Shown here: positions 25,363 to 35,116 of the stretch, one piece after another
Layout: the number at the start of each line of letters is the position of its first letter
How positions within the stretch are numbered: the first letter of the stretch is position 1
NCBI GenBank assembly: GCA_036499825.1
Contig: DASYCZ010000026.1
Location: 372,001-436,000, forward strand
DNA: 64,000 bases
Origin: Paradevosia sp036499825
GTDB lineage: Bacteria; Pseudomonadota; Alphaproteobacteria; Rhizobiales; Devosiaceae
Direction: 5' to 3'
Program-made: the position numbers and the translations under genes
Notes under the pieces: model-generated
Told to the model about the DNA's origin: nothing
The model's database searches: none
The model's input: only the letters and a program-made list of their open reading frames with translations

Positions 25363-25869
25363 TCAGGCGGCTTCGAGTTTGAGCAATCGCTCCTTGGTTT
25401 CGAGGCCACCGGCGAAGCCGGTAAGCTTGCCGGTCGAGCCGATGACGCGATGGCACGGCGTGATGATGGAGATGGGGTTCTTGCCGTTGGCAGCGCCGAC
25501 CGCGCGGACGGCCTTTGGCTTGCCGATCTGCCTCGCGATTTCACCGTAGGACCGCGTCTCGCCGAAGGGAATGGTGAGCAGCGCGTGCCATACCTGTTTC
25601 TGGAAGTCAGTCCCGACGAAATCCAGTTTCAGGTCGAAGGCTTGCCGCTCACCGGCAAAATACTGTTTCAGCTGACGTTCGGTTTCCAGAAGGACGGGGT
25701 GGTTCTGGTCTTCTCTCACGACGTTCAAGCGCACGCGCCGCGGATTATCGTTTTCCCAGAGGATCGCCGCCAGCCCGTCATCTGTCGCCACGAGCTTCAG
25801 TTCGCCGACCGGCGATTTCACCAGCTTGTAAAAATAGTCTTTCTGCGCGCCTCGCGTGACTTTGTTCAT
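25363..25869 (-). CDS. ogt: Methylated-DNA-[protein]-cysteine S-methyltransferase
   Basis: A 168-aa suicide DNA repair protein that moves the methyl group from O6-methylguanine to Cys139 in PCHRVIG. A helix-turn-helix DNA-binding part lies before it (TRSYGEIARQIGKPKAVRAVGAANGKNP, in two halves). There is no AraC-type regulatory half, so it is the Ogt rather than the Ada form. The gene stands alone. Confidence 0.94.
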   Translation of the reverse strand: MNKVTRGAQKDYFYKLVKSPVGELKLVATDDGLAAILWENDNPRRVRLNVVREDQNHPVLLETERQLKQYFAGERQAFDLKLDFVGTDFQKQVWHALLTIPFGETRSYGEIARQIGKPKAVRAVGAANGKNPISIITPCHRVIGSTGKLTGFAGGLETKERLLKLEAA

Positions 25870-25966
25870 GGGTAATGTTCCCGCTGTAATCGAGTCTTGG
25901 TGGCGTCGTTATCGGCCTATCGTTGTGCTTGCGGCGACCCGTTTTTGACGAGATGCATCAACCCGC

Positions 25967-26887
25967 CTAGGGCAGGGGCAGTTCGTCATCGATCTGGTTG
26001 GCTGCTTCAACCACGATGCGCCGCATCCACTTGTGGGACTGGAGGTTGGTGAGGGTCGCGTTCCAGGCCAGCACGATCTCGGCTTCGATGAAGTCGAAAG
26101 GCAGTTCGCGGGCGACCAGGCCGCCGTGCTGGCAGAGATAGGGCGCGCTGCGGCTGAAGACTGAAATCAGCAAATCGGAGTGCCGGACGATTTCGGGAAC
26201 GGCGAGATATTGGCTGACGGTCATCGAGACCCGGCGGTTCTGCCCGAGTGTGTTCAGCCAGGCGTCGAAAAGGTTTCCCGTATCGCCGGATGAGCGGACC
26301 GCAAGGTGATCGGCTGCGAGGAACTGTTCCGCCGACATGCCGCCAGAAAGCGGATGACCTTCGCGCATCAGGCAGACGTAACGATCCTTGAACAGAAGGG
26401 TCCGCTCCAGCCGGCGCGAGGTGCTGGAGACGACTCCCAGGGCGAAGTCGACCTTGTTGGAGTCGATCTGAATGGGGATCAGTTGGTTGATCTTGGGCCA
26501 GAACCGCACATTGACGCCCGTATTGGCGAGCAGCGGCGCGAGGTGCGGCAGCAAGACGACCGATGCCAGGTCCGAGATGGCGATGTTGAACGTCCAGTTC
26601 ATCGCATCCGGCTCGAACAGTTCCGGTTCGAGCGCCGTCTGGAATTGATGCAGCGCTTCACTGACCGGGCCGGCCAGCTCGATGGCCTTGGCGGTCGGCT
26701 GCATGCCTTCCACCGAGCGCACGAAGAGCGGATCTTTCAGCATATGCCGCAGGCGGTTGAGGGCATTGCTTGTAGCGGATTGCGACATGCCCAGACGTTG
26801 CCCGGCACGCGAGACATTGCGCTCGTCCATGATGGCATTGAACACGACCATGAGGTTGAGGTCGATTGCACTTAAATTCACAGGCAT
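25967..26887 (-). CDS. LysR family transcriptional regulator
   Basis: A 306-aa LysR regulator with the HTH at about residues 20-45 (NVSRAGQRLGMSQSATSNALNRLR) and an effector-binding domain. It is divergent from the first gene of the importer/CoA cluster with about 145 nt between them, the usual LysR arrangement, so it probably controls that cluster in response to the imported acid or a CoA-pathway product (inference). Confidence 0.92.
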   Translation of the reverse strand: MPVNLSAIDLNLMVVFNAIMDERNVSRAGQRLGMSQSATSNALNRLRHMLKDPLFVRSVEGMQPTAKAIELAGPVSEALHQFQTALEPELFEPDAMNWTFNIAISDLASVVLLPHLAPLLANTGVNVRFWPKINQLIPIQIDSNKVDFALGVVSSTSRRLERTLLFKDRYVCLMREGHPLSGGMSAEQFLAADHLAVRSSGDTGNLFDAWLNTLGQNRRVSMTVSQYLAVPEIVRHSDLLISVFSRSAPYLCQHGGLVARELPFDFIEAEIVLAWNATLTNLQSHKWMRRIVVEAANQIDDELPLP

Positions 26888-27033
26888 GATGTGCCATCAG
26901 GATAAATCAATTTCTATAATGAGGGGCGCTCTGCCATCTGTTGTCAAGCCAGATGCTGACTTAGGTCCCATAGACGCGGGCAGGCTGGCGCAATTGAATG
27001 ACCCGAAAAAGAGGTCATCAAGGAGGAGTTCAG

Positions 27034-28080
27034 ATGTCCCATACCAAGCCGGCACCCCGTGCCGCGTTGACGCTCGCCACGATTTTGCTCGGCGGTCTTG
27101 CCGGTACCTCGATGGTGCTGGCCCAGGCGGCGCCCATGAGCGACGCCGACATACAAAGCCTCACCACGGCGGCGAAAGCTGAAGGCACTTTCACCATCTA
27201 TTCCGGCCAGAGCGAGGAAACGCTGCAGCAATATGTCGATGCCTTCGAAAAGGCGACCGGCATCCATGGCCAGTTCGTCCGCGCCACCGGCAACACGGCG
27301 ACGCAGCGCATTTCGGCCGAGGAGGCCGGCGGCGGCGTGCAGGCCGATGTCATCGGCACCAGCGAGGATGTCTGGTTCGACGACAATGCCAAGATCTTCG
27401 CGCCGCTCAGCAAGTCCGGCCTTCCGAGCCTCGCGAACTGGCCAGCCAGTTCCTACAACGACACCCATATCCAGCAGACGCTCGGCACCATCGGCTTGCA
27501 GTACAATACCAGCAATGTCGACGCCGCCTCGCTGCCCAAGCAGTGGACGGAACTCACCGACCCGAAATGGAAAGGACGGTTGCTGCTGACCGATCCGCAG
27601 GGCAGTGCGAACTATACCGGTTGGGTCGTCGCCATGGCCAAGGCGCATGGCAATCAATATCTGCAGGATATCGCCAAGCTCGACCTCACATTCGTTTCCA
27701 GCGGCGCCACCGCCGCCCAGCAAGTGGCCGCGGGCGCCAAGGATATCAACGCCCCGACGCTGGCAACCTTCAGCACCGGATTGAAGGGGCAGGGTGCGCC
27801 CATCGATTTCTTCGCGCCTTCCAATCCCACGCTCGCCAACTCCTTCAATTACGGCCTTGTGGCCAATTCCCCGCATCCCAATGCGGGCAAGCTGTTCATG
27901 AACTGGCTGCTGTCGGATGAAGGTATCGATATCGCGTGCCACGCTTCGCAGGTGAGTTCACCGCGGTTCCCGCAGGGCGATCATGGCTGCGAGGCGATGC
28001 CGTCCGACATTCAACTGGTGCCCTACGGCATCACGGCCGATCAGACGGGTCCACTCTTCGACGCCCTTGGCGTGAAGTGA
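27034..28080 (+). CDS. ABC transporter substrate-binding protein, Fe3+-type family (copy 1)
   Basis: A 348-aa periplasmic binding protein with a signal peptide ending at VLAQA (about residue 31). The fold is that of Fbp/Afu-type proteins (AAKAEGTFTIYSG at the start of domain 1, HPNAGKLFMNWLLSDEG late). No adjacent Tyr-Tyr pair exists anywhere in it, although ferric members use such a pair to bind iron, so another ligand, likely a carboxylate, is inferred. The ATG at 27034 follows AAGGAGGAG. Copy 2 lies at 35402. Confidence 0.9.
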   Translation: MSHTKPAPRAALTLATILLGGLAGTSMVLAQAAPMSDADIQSLTTAAKAEGTFTIYSGQSEETLQQYVDAFEKATGIHGQFVRATGNTATQRISAEEAGGGVQADVIGTSEDVWFDDNAKIFAPLSKSGLPSLANWPASSYNDTHIQQTLGTIGLQYNTSNVDAASLPKQWTELTDPKWKGRLLLTDPQGSANYTGWVVAMAKAHGNQYLQDIAKLDLTFVSSGATAAQQVAAGAKDINAPTLATFSTGLKGQGAPIDFFAPSNPTLANSFNYGLVANSPHPNAGKLFMNWLLSDEGIDIACHASQVSSPRFPQGDHGCEAMPSDIQLVPYGITADQTGPLFDALGVK

Positions 28081-28086
28081 TGCTGC

Positions 28087-28112
28087 TGCCGGCGGTTGCG
28101 AGGCCGCCGGCA
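28087..28112 (+). other. Intercistronic stem-loop after binding-protein gene 1
   Basis: A perfect 9-bp stem TGCCGGCGG/CCGCCGGCA with an 8-nt loop and no T-tract starts 6 nt after the binding-protein stop. Such hairpins after binding-protein genes often protect the upstream mRNA and raise binding protein over channel levels. Confidence 0.6.
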
Positions 28113-28134
28113 CCTTCGAAAAGAGGGCAGATGG

Positions 28135-29295
28135 ATGGATATGCGCTATAGCCAGACCGACGCCGCACCGGACGCTGCAGTCTCGAATGCGGTCGAGATC
28201 AGTGCTCTCACCAAGATCTTCGGAACGCGCTCTGTCGCCAAGCCCAAGGGGGCTATCGCGGCGGTGGACGACGTCACCATCACGGTGCCCAAAGGCAAGC
28301 TGCTGGTGCTGCTGGGCCCCAGCGGTTGTGGCAAGACCACGCTGCTGCGCTGCGTTGCCGGCCTCGAACGACCGACCGAAGGACAGCTCAGGATCGGTGG
28401 CAAGACGGTCTACGACTCCGCCGCCGCCGTTTTCGTCGAACCGGAGAATCGCGGGCTCGGCATGATGTTCCAGTCCTACGCGCTGTGGCCGCATATGACG
28501 GTGTTCCAGAACATCGCCTATGTGCTGACTTCGGAGCGCGGACAATCGCGCGAGGAAGTCCGTGGCCGCATCGAAAAGCTGCTCGCCGACCTCGGCGTAC
28601 ACGGGTTGGGTGAGCGCTATCCCGGCGAGTTGAGCGGCGGGCAGCAGCAGCGTGTGGCTCTGGCCCGTGCGCTGGTGCGTAAGCCGACGGTGCTGCTGTT
28701 CGACGAGCCGCTCTCCAATGTCGATGCGCGGGTACGCCGGCGGCTGCGGGCAGAGTTGCGCAGCCTCAAGGAGCAGACGAATTTCGCCGGCATCTATGTA
28801 ACGCATGACCAGGAAGAAGCGATGGAACTCGCCGACATCCTGGCGGTGATGGAGAACGGCAAGATCATCCAGGCGGGATCGCCCCGCGCCATCTACGACA
28901 ATCCGCGCTCAATGTACGTCGCCGACTTCATCGGCGAGATCAATCGCTTCGCAGGGACCGTCAGCCGCCGCGAGGGCGGATACGCGATAATCGAGACTGC
29001 CATTGGTGAATTTCGCATCGCCAGCGCCGCGGCGCAGCCCGGCGATAGTGGATGGGTGGCCATTCGGCCGGAGGATATGCGGCTGACGCCGCCAATGGAT
29101 GGCGCGTCGAGCCAGCATGTTGCGGCCATCGTGCGCGAATGCGTGTTTCTGGGTGCCCGCACGGAATTGCGGCTGCGCGTGGGAGACGAGGAGGCGCATC
29201 TCTTCGTCGCGGACCGGGCGTTCGCGCAGCCATCGCCGGGCTCCAGCATCGATATCTACCTGCCGGACGGGAGCGTGAAATGGCTGACACGCTAG
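28135..29295 (+). CDS. ABC transporter ATP-binding protein (copy 1)
   Basis: A 386-aa ATPase with Walker A GPSGCGKTT, signature LSGGQQQRVALAR, Walker B VLLFDEPLSNVD and a C-terminal TOBE-like domain. An insert (SVAKPKGAIA) precedes the first strand of the fold's usual AVDDV motif. It is clearly paralogous to the ATPase at 38515, sharing GMMFQSYALWPHMTVF and THDQEEAM-LADILAVM. It overlaps the fused permease gene by 16 nt. The ATG at 28135 is preferred; 28141 is also possible. Confidence 0.93.
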   Translation: MDMRYSQTDAAPDAAVSNAVEISALTKIFGTRSVAKPKGAIAAVDDVTITVPKGKLLVLLGPSGCGKTTLLRCVAGLERPTEGQLRIGGKTVYDSAAAVFVEPENRGLGMMFQSYALWPHMTVFQNIAYVLTSERGQSREEVRGRIEKLLADLGVHGLGERYPGELSGGQQQRVALARALVRKPTVLLFDEPLSNVDARVRRRLRAELRSLKEQTNFAGIYVTHDQEEAMELADILAVMENGKIIQAGSPRAIYDNPRSMYVADFIGEINRFAGTVSRREGGYAIIETAIGEFRIASAAAQPGDSGWVAIRPEDMRLTPPMDGASSQHVAAIVRECVFLGARTELRLRVGDEEAHLFVADRAFAQPSPGSSIDIYLPDGSVKWLTR

Positions 29296-31019
29296 GGTTC
29301 GCATCCGGGCAGGCTTTGCCGCGGGCGACATTGGGAAGGCGCGGTATAACCGCCGTCGATGTCATCGCCTTCGTCCTGGTGGCGGGGGTGCTGCTTTTCA
29401 CCGGCTATCCGTTGCTGACCATGATCGTCACCGCATTCAGTGGCGAGCACGGCTTCGATCTTAGCGTCTGGTCTGAGACCTTTGCCGGACGCGGCCTGGC
29501 GGAAGCGACACGCAATACCGTGATCGTTCTTGTCGCCTGCGTGACGCTCAGCGTTCCCATCGCGACGTTCTTTGCCTGGCTGAACGAACGTACTGACGCG
29601 CATATGGGAGCGCTGTCGACCTTTCTTCCCATCGTGCCGCTCCTGTTGCCGCCGACGGCGTTGGCCATCGGCTGGCTGTTCCTGGGTGACCCCAATGCGG
29701 GGTTCATCGCCGGGCTGACGCGGTGGGCGCTGGCGCCGCTGGGCGTGCCGCGCTCGGCCATTACGTTCGGAATCTACAGCTGGCCGGGCCTGATCTTCGT
29801 CTATCTGCTGTTCCTCGTTCCGCACGCCTACATCATCATCGCCGCCGGTTTCCGCTCGCTCGACCCATCGCTCGAGGAAGCGGCGCGGATGAGCGGCAAA
29901 TCGCGGTTGCAATGCCTGTTTGGCGTTTCCATTCCGGCGATCAAGCCGGCTATCGGCTCAGCCGCGCTGCTGACGGCGATCGCCACGGTCGAACTCTATT
30001 CCATACCAGCGATCGTGGCGACGCCGGCGCAGATCCTGGTGCTGCCCACCTATATCCAGCGCCTGTTGCATGGCCAGTTCCCGCCGGCGACCAACCAGGC
30101 CGTGGTGCTGGGGTTGCTGATGGCGCTCGCCATCGGTGCGGTGTGGTTGGTGCAGAGGCGGGTCGCGGTTCATAGCCAATATGCCCGCATCGGCGGCATG
30201 GGCGTGCGCGCCAACCGCATCAGCATGGGCCGCATGCGGACGCCGGCCCGGATCGTGATGTTCGCCTATCTGGCGGCGACTTCGGTTCTGCCGATACTGG
30301 CGCTGCTGGTGGTGTCCCTGCAGCGCTACTGGACGCCGATCGTCGACTGGAAGAACCTCTCGATCGCCAAGTTCGTTGACGCGGTCGTCCAGCCCCAATC
30401 GCGCGATGCCATCGTCAACAGCACCATCCTCGGCGTTGCGGCCGGCACCATAGCGGTGCTGATCGCCGGAACGCTCGCCATCTATGCGGCGGATGCCGGC
30501 GGTCGGCGGGAGCGCTGGATAGGCCTTGCCACCAAGCTGCCGGCGACGATGTCGACGCTGGTGCTGGCGATCGGCATGCTGGTGGCTTTCGGCGGCCCGC
30601 CCTTCCGGCTGGGTGGTACACTCGCCATCCTGCTGATCTGCCACGTCATCAGCCGCCTGCCCACGGCGTCGATCGCGGCGGAATCCTCGGTGGCGCAGAT
30701 CGGTAGCCAGTTGGTGGAAGCTTCCCGCGTCAACGGCTCATCGAAAGCGCGCACGTTCCGTCGCATCCTGCTGCCGCTGACGGCGCCGGGGCTGGCCGCC
30801 GGCTGGGCGCTGATCTTCGCAGTGATCGTCGGCGACCTCACGGCCGCCGCCATGCTCGCAGGACCGTCCAACACGGTGATCGGTTACCGCATCCAGAACA
30901 TCTACGACTTCGGGACCTATTCGGACCTCGCGGCGCTGGGCGTCGTCATTGCGGTGGTCTCCGGCATCGCGGTCGGCCTGGTGCTGAGATTTGTCCGTCC
31001 CCGCTACAGCGGTGGATAG
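29280..31019 (+). CDS. ABC transporter fused permease, two channel domains (copy 1)
   Basis: A 579-aa inner-membrane protein carrying two permease halves in one chain, with about 12 membrane segments. Two EAA coupling loops are present: EEAARMSGKSRLQCLFGVSIP-like in the first half (split here by family) and VEASRVNGSSKARTFRRILLP-like in the second, as in FbpB-type ferric permeases. The ATG at 29280 overlaps the ATPase gene, so translation is coupled. A paralogue is at 39648. Confidence 0.93.
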   Translation: MADTLGFASGQALPRATLGRRGITAVDVIAFVLVAGVLLFTGYPLLTMIVTAFSGEHGFDLSVWSETFAGRGLAEATRNTVIVLVACVTLSVPIATFFAWLNERTDAHMGALSTFLPIVPLLLPPTALAIGWLFLGDPNAGFIAGLTRWALAPLGVPRSAITFGIYSWPGLIFVYLLFLVPHAYIIIAAGFRSLDPSLEEAARMSGKSRLQCLFGVSIPAIKPAIGSAALLTAIATVELYSIPAIVATPAQILVLPTYIQRLLHGQFPPATNQAVVLGLLMALAIGAVWLVQRRVAVHSQYARIGGMGVRANRISMGRMRTPARIVMFAYLAATSVLPILALLVVSLQRYWTPIVDWKNLSIAKFVDAVVQPQSRDAIVNSTILGVAAGTIAVLIAGTLAIYAADAGGRRERWIGLATKLPATMSTLVLAIGMLVAFGGPPFRLGGTLAILLICHVISRLPTASIAAESSVAQIGSQLVEASRVNGSSKARTFRRILLPLTAPGLAAGWALIFAVIVGDLTAAAMLAGPSNTVIGYRIQNIYDFGTYSDLAALGVVIAVVSGIAVGLVLRFVRPRYSGG

Positions 31020-31066
31020 GCAGTTCGGCGCCCCGATCGGAACCAACGACAATTGAAGGAAAACGC

Positions 31067-32290
31067 ATGACGAACAGCAATAGCGACGGCCCCCTCAGCG
31101 GGCTGGTCGTGATCGATGCCGGCACGGTTCTGGCAGCGCCGCTCGCGGCCCTGCAACTGGGCGACTATGGCGCCCGCGTGATCAAGGTGGAGCACCCCGA
31201 TGGCGGCGATATCGGCCGGAGCATGGGCAGTGGCGGCGCAGAGGTCGGCTCGTGGTGGCGCTTCCTTGGCCGCAACAAGGAATCCGTGACCTGCAATTTT
31301 TCGACCTCCGAGGGGGCCCAGCTTTTCCTTGAGCTGGTGCGCAAGGCCGACGTTCTTATCGAGAACTTCCGCCCTGGTACCTTCGAGAAATGGGGGCTGA
31401 GCTACGAGGCGCTGAAGGCGGAGAATCCGCGGCTGGTGATGTTGCGCATTTCCGGTTTCGGGCAGTTTGGCCCCGATAGCGAGCGTCCGGGTTACGGTAC
31501 CCTGGCCGACTCCATCAGCGGCCTCACCTACATGACGGGCTTCCCGGATGGTCCACCCATCCTGCCGGGTGGTCCGATCGCCGATGCATTCACCGCGCAG
31601 GCGGGCGTCAGCGCCGTCATGACGGCGCTATGGAACCGCGAGCGTACCGGAGCGGGGGCGGTGATCGACCTGCCGCTCTATGGCGGGCTCATGTACATGT
31701 ACGGCATGCATCTGACCGAGGCGAGCATCTGGGGCACGGCCCATGAGCGTCGAGGCAATCAGGTGCCCCGGCTGCCATGGGAGCCGGTCGGCTATACGTT
31801 GCGCGACGTCGTCAAATGCAGCGACGGCGGCTGGGTGTGTTTCTCCATCGTCTCGCCCAAGCTGATCAAGCGTCTGGCGCACTACCTCAACGGGCTCGAT
31901 CCGGCCGACCAGATCGAGATGGTCGAGACGGTTACGGGCGACTGGAAGCAGGTCGTGGGCGCTCGCATGCGCCGCTGGCTGGCGGTGACGCCCCGGGACA
32001 GCGTGCTTGCCGAGTTGATCGAGACCGGCGTGCCGATCGCCCCGATCTACAGCATGACCGACATGCTGGCTGATCCTCATTTCGAGGCCCGCGAGGAATT
32101 CGACACCGTCACCCACGCCGACGGCAAGGTAGCCAGGATGCCGCGCGGGCCATACCGCATCGATGCTTTTGGGCCGCATGTCCGAACGCCGGCGCCGGCG
32201 CTGGGGGCGGCCAATGACGTGATCTATCGCGACCTGCTCGGCATAGCGCCGGAGCGTCTGGAAACACTGCGCCAGAGCGGCGCGATCTAA
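31067..32290 (+). CDS. Family III CoA-transferase (CaiB/BaiF), copy 1
   Basis: A 407-aa enzyme that moves CoA between carboxylic acids. The catalytic aspartate is expected at Asp173 in GPIADAFTA, and VIKVEHPDGGD, NKESVTCN, ENFRPG and ISGFGQFGP are family hallmarks. It follows the fused permease by 47 nt, so the imported compound is probably a carboxylate activated here without ATP. The donor is unknown; family donors include formyl-, succinyl- and butyrobetainyl-type CoA esters. A paralogue lies at 37302. Confidence 0.93.
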   Translation: MTNSNSDGPLSGLVVIDAGTVLAAPLAALQLGDYGARVIKVEHPDGGDIGRSMGSGGAEVGSWWRFLGRNKESVTCNFSTSEGAQLFLELVRKADVLIENFRPGTFEKWGLSYEALKAENPRLVMLRISGFGQFGPDSERPGYGTLADSISGLTYMTGFPDGPPILPGGPIADAFTAQAGVSAVMTALWNRERTGAGAVIDLPLYGGLMYMYGMHLTEASIWGTAHERRGNQVPRLPWEPVGYTLRDVVKCSDGGWVCFSIVSPKLIKRLAHYLNGLDPADQIEMVETVTGDWKQVVGARMRRWLAVTPRDSVLAELIETGVPIAPIYSMTDMLADPHFEAREEFDTVTHADGKVARMPRGPYRIDAFGPHVRTPAPALGAANDVIYRDLLGIAPERLETLRQSGAI

Positions 32291-32308
32291 CGAGAGAGGA
32301 GACCGACG

Positions 32309-33127
32309 GTGAGCGAAATAGAATACAAGGCCATCAAATACGAAGTCGTGGCCGAGCATGTGGCCAAGCTGACCTTCAACCGCCCCGACCGGCTCAACGC
32401 CTATACGCCGACGATGTGCAAGGAGGCCGTGCTGGCGCTTGCCGAATACCAGCATGACGACAATCTTCGCGTGCTGATCCTGACCGGCGCCGGGCGTGGT
32501 TTTTGCTCGGGCGGTGACGTCAAGGGCGACGTCGACGAGTTCATCCAGAGCCGCAAGAAACAGATGGCAACTTTCCGCCGCCTGCAGTCGGCGCCACAGG
32601 CGCTCAATCTGGCGTTGCACCGGATCGAAAAGCCGGTGATCGCCATGATCAATGGGGTGGCAGTGTCGGGAGGGCTGTCCTTCGCCATGATGTGCGATTA
32701 CCGCGTCGCTGCCGAAAGCGCGCGCCTGGGCGATCCTAGCGGAAGAGTGGGCCTGCTTGCCGATGAAGGCGGTTGCTGGATCTTTCCGCGCCTCATGGGC
32801 ATGGACAAGGCGCTGAAAATGGTCTGGTTCAACGAGATCTACGATGCCAGGGAAGCCCTGGCGCTGGGCATGGTGAGCGAGGTCGTGCCGGATGCCGAAC
32901 TCGAGAGCCGTGCCATGGCGCTGGCGACCCGCTTGGCGACCCGCGCTCCCAATTCGGTAGCCGCCGACAAGCTGATGATGCGCCGGAGCAGCGAATTGTC
33001 GCTCGAGGCTTCGCTAGGCGATGCCGGCATCTGGGCGATGTGGAACAACAAACAACCTGACGGACAGGAAGGTCTTGCCGCATTCAAGGAAAAGCGCGAG
33101 CCGAAGTTCACCGGAGCGACGTTGTAA
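32309..33127 (+). CDS. Enoyl-CoA hydratase/isomerase family protein 1 (catalytic Glu pair absent)
   Basis: A 272-aa crotonase-fold enzyme; the oxyanion-hole segments are GRGFCSGGD and VSGGLSFAMMCD. The two glutamates that add water in classical hydratase are replaced by Ser124 (GGLSFA) and Ser144 (GDPSGRVG), so simple hydration is unlikely. Isomerase, hydrolase, lyase or decarboxylase chemistry on a CoA ester is possible. The GTG start at 32309 follows AGAGGAGA, 18 nt after the CoA-transferase gene. Confidence 0.9.
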   Translation: MSEIEYKAIKYEVVAEHVAKLTFNRPDRLNAYTPTMCKEAVLALAEYQHDDNLRVLILTGAGRGFCSGGDVKGDVDEFIQSRKKQMATFRRLQSAPQALNLALHRIEKPVIAMINGVAVSGGLSFAMMCDYRVAAESARLGDPSGRVGLLADEGGCWIFPRLMGMDKALKMVWFNEIYDAREALALGMVSEVVPDAELESRAMALATRLATRAPNSVAADKLMMRRSSELSLEASLGDAGIWAMWNNKQPDGQEGLAAFKEKREPKFTGATL

Positions 33128-33128
33128 C

Positions 33129-34043
33129 GTGGAAGCGGTCTTGCAACGCAAGCCGTTCGAATGGGACGGGTTCGAGGTCGGCGAAGCTATAGCGCCGAGC
33201 ACTATTTCCATCACCCAGGAAATGGTCGATCGCTACATGGCCTCGCTCGACCAGCAGCACCCATGGTTCATGGGGGCCTCGCCGTTTGGCGGCCCGATCG
33301 TGCCGCCGACGCTGCTGGCGACCTATCTGGGGCAGCGCATCTTCTCCAACCTGTTCGACGCGCCGCGGGGTACGGCGCTCCATGCAAGGCAAAGCATGCA
33401 GTTCCTGGCGCCGCAGCGGGTCGGACAGAACTATGTCGTCGATGGTGTCATCAGCGCCAAGTTTGAAAAACGCGGCAAGCGTTACATGGGCATCGATGCG
33501 GAAATCCGCGATGCGGATGGCAAGCCAGTGCTGCGCGGCAGTTACCTGCGTATGAGTACCTTCGTGCCAGGTGTCGCCCGTGAGGCGCGCCCGGCCGGTG
33601 AAGAGCGGGAGGTATTGCCGAGCCGGGCAGGGCGGGGCGGGCCGGTCTCCCCGGAATGGGAGATCGGCGAGGAGATCGCGCCGGTCGCCAAGCTGATGTC
33701 GGCGGAGAAAATTTCGGTCTATAGTGGCGGCGGCAAGAACTTCCACAACGATCCCGAGATCGCCAAATCGTTCGGCCTCACGCGGCCGGCCGGCATGGCG
33801 CTGATGTCGAACGCTTATGTGTCCGAACTCGCGTTCAATTTCTTCGGCGAGCGCTGGCTGACGGCCGGCACGATGGCGCTGGCTTTCATCGCCACCACCC
33901 ATGATGGTGACCTCTTGATTACACGCGGTGTCGTACGCGGCCGCGAGCCGCAAGGCGACGGGGAGTTGTGGACGCTGGAAGTCTGGGTCGAAAAGCAATC
34001 AGGCGCGAGGACTACGGTCGGAACGGTGACATGCCTGCTGTAG
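33129..34043 (+). CDS. MaoC-like double hotdog protein
   Basis: A 304-aa protein with two hotdog-like halves (about 1-150 and 175-304), as in MaoC-type hydratases acting on CoA esters. The first half keeps Asp41 and His44 (SLDQQHPWF). In the second half the hydratase motif reads YSGGGKNFH (198-206): His206 is kept, but Gly201 stands where the catalytic Asp of the S-G-D-x-N-P-x-H motif is expected. The GTG at 33129 begins 1 nt after the previous stop; its ribosome site (GGAG) is 12 nt away. Confidence 0.85.
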   Translation: MEAVLQRKPFEWDGFEVGEAIAPSTISITQEMVDRYMASLDQQHPWFMGASPFGGPIVPPTLLATYLGQRIFSNLFDAPRGTALHARQSMQFLAPQRVGQNYVVDGVISAKFEKRGKRYMGIDAEIRDADGKPVLRGSYLRMSTFVPGVAREARPAGEEREVLPSRAGRGGPVSPEWEIGEEIAPVAKLMSAEKISVYSGGGKNFHNDPEIAKSFGLTRPAGMALMSNAYVSELAFNFFGERWLTAGTMALAFIATTHDGDLLITRGVVRGREPQGDGELWTLEVWVEKQSGARTTVGTVTCLL

Positions 34044-35116
34044 CCACCAGCCGGCTGGTAGGCGATGCGATGGCGGCGCCGCTGCGCGCCGCACAGTATG
34101 ACGCCTGGGCCAACTACCGCCTCCCGGCGACAGAAGAATTTCCCGATGGAGTCTGGGCCATTGCCCTGCCAACCGGCGAGGCGGGCCGCAGTTTCGTCTA
34201 TGTCTATGTGCTCAGGACCGACGATGGGCTTGCGCTGATCGATACCGGCCTCGATTGCGATGGCGCGATCGATCGTCTGGCGGGCGAGATTGCCGCCATC
34301 GGCCACCGGCTGGAGCAGATCAGCACGATCCTGTGCACGCATTACCACCGTGATCACTATGGCAATGTCGGTGAACTGAAGCGGCTGACCGGTGCGCGCG
34401 TTGGATTGCATGCGATCGAGGGCGCTATCCTCACCACGCTTCGCGATCATCATGCCGAACATCGCCAGGAGCAACACCGCCTTTGGGCTGCCATGGGGCT
34501 TACCGGTGTGCCGGAGACGGATGCGGCGCGAGCAGGCAACCCATTTGCGGACGTCAGGCCACCGGATCCGGATTTTGCCTTCGTCGACAACACGTTTGCG
34601 CCTGTCGCCGGGCGGCGGCTACGCGTCATCTGGACGCCCGGACACAGCCCCGGTCATATATGCCTCTACGATCCCGATCAGGCGGCATTGTTCGCCGGCG
34701 ATGTCGTGCTGCCGCGCATAACGCCCGGCGTGTCGTTGCAGCCGGTACAGCGCGCCAACCCGCTGGCCGACTTTCATGCCTCGCTGGGGCTGTTGCGGGC
34801 CCTGGATGTCCGGGTGGTGTTTCCGGGTCACGAATATGCCTTCGCCGATCTCGACGACCGCATCGCCCAACTCGAAGTCCATCATAAGCACCGCCTGGCG
34901 GAAATATTGGCGGCTGTCCATCGCAGCCCCGGCCAGACCTGCGTCGAGATTGCCGGCCAGATCGGCTGGTCGCGGCCTTGGGATGAGATGGCTGGGCGTT
35001 ATTTCCGCATGGCGGTCAGCGAAACCCTGGCGCATCTGGTGCTCTTGAACGAACGCGCGGTGATCACACGAGAAGGTTACGCGCCGGTGCGCTGGAGCGC
35101 GGTGCGTGACCGATAA
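34031..35116 (+). CDS. MBL-fold metallo-hydrolase
   Basis: A 361-aa metallo-beta-lactamase-fold enzyme with the full metal motif THYHRDH (His104, His106, Asp108, His109), then FAGDVV and FPGHEYAF. A C-terminal winged-helix-like extension (HRSPGQTCVEIAGQIGWSR) resembles that of lactonase or thioesterase-like members. In this cluster a CoA thioesterase, glyoxalase-II-like or lactonase role is plausible. The ATG at 34031 overlaps the MaoC-like gene by 13 nt. Confidence 0.88.
   Translation: MPAVATSRLVGDAMAAPLRAAQYDAWANYRLPATEEFPDGVWAIALPTGEAGRSFVYVYVLRTDDGLALIDTGLDCDGAIDRLAGEIAAIGHRLEQISTILCTHYHRDHYGNVGELKRLTGARVGLHAIEGAILTTLRDHHAEHRQEQHRLWAAMGLTGVPETDAARAGNPFADVRPPDPDFAFVDNTFAPVAGRRLRVIWTPGHSPGHICLYDPDQAALFAGDVVLPRITPGVSLQPVQRANPLADFHASLGLLRALDVRVVFPGHEYAFADLDDRIAQLEVHHKHRLAEILAAVHRSPGQTCVEIAGQIGWSRPWDEMAGRYFRMAVSETLAHLVLLNERAVITREGYAPVRWSAVRDR

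Noticed and set aside
27034..31019. Ferric iron importer
   Set aside because: No Tyr-Tyr pair in the binding protein and tight linkage to CoA-transferase and crotonase genes.
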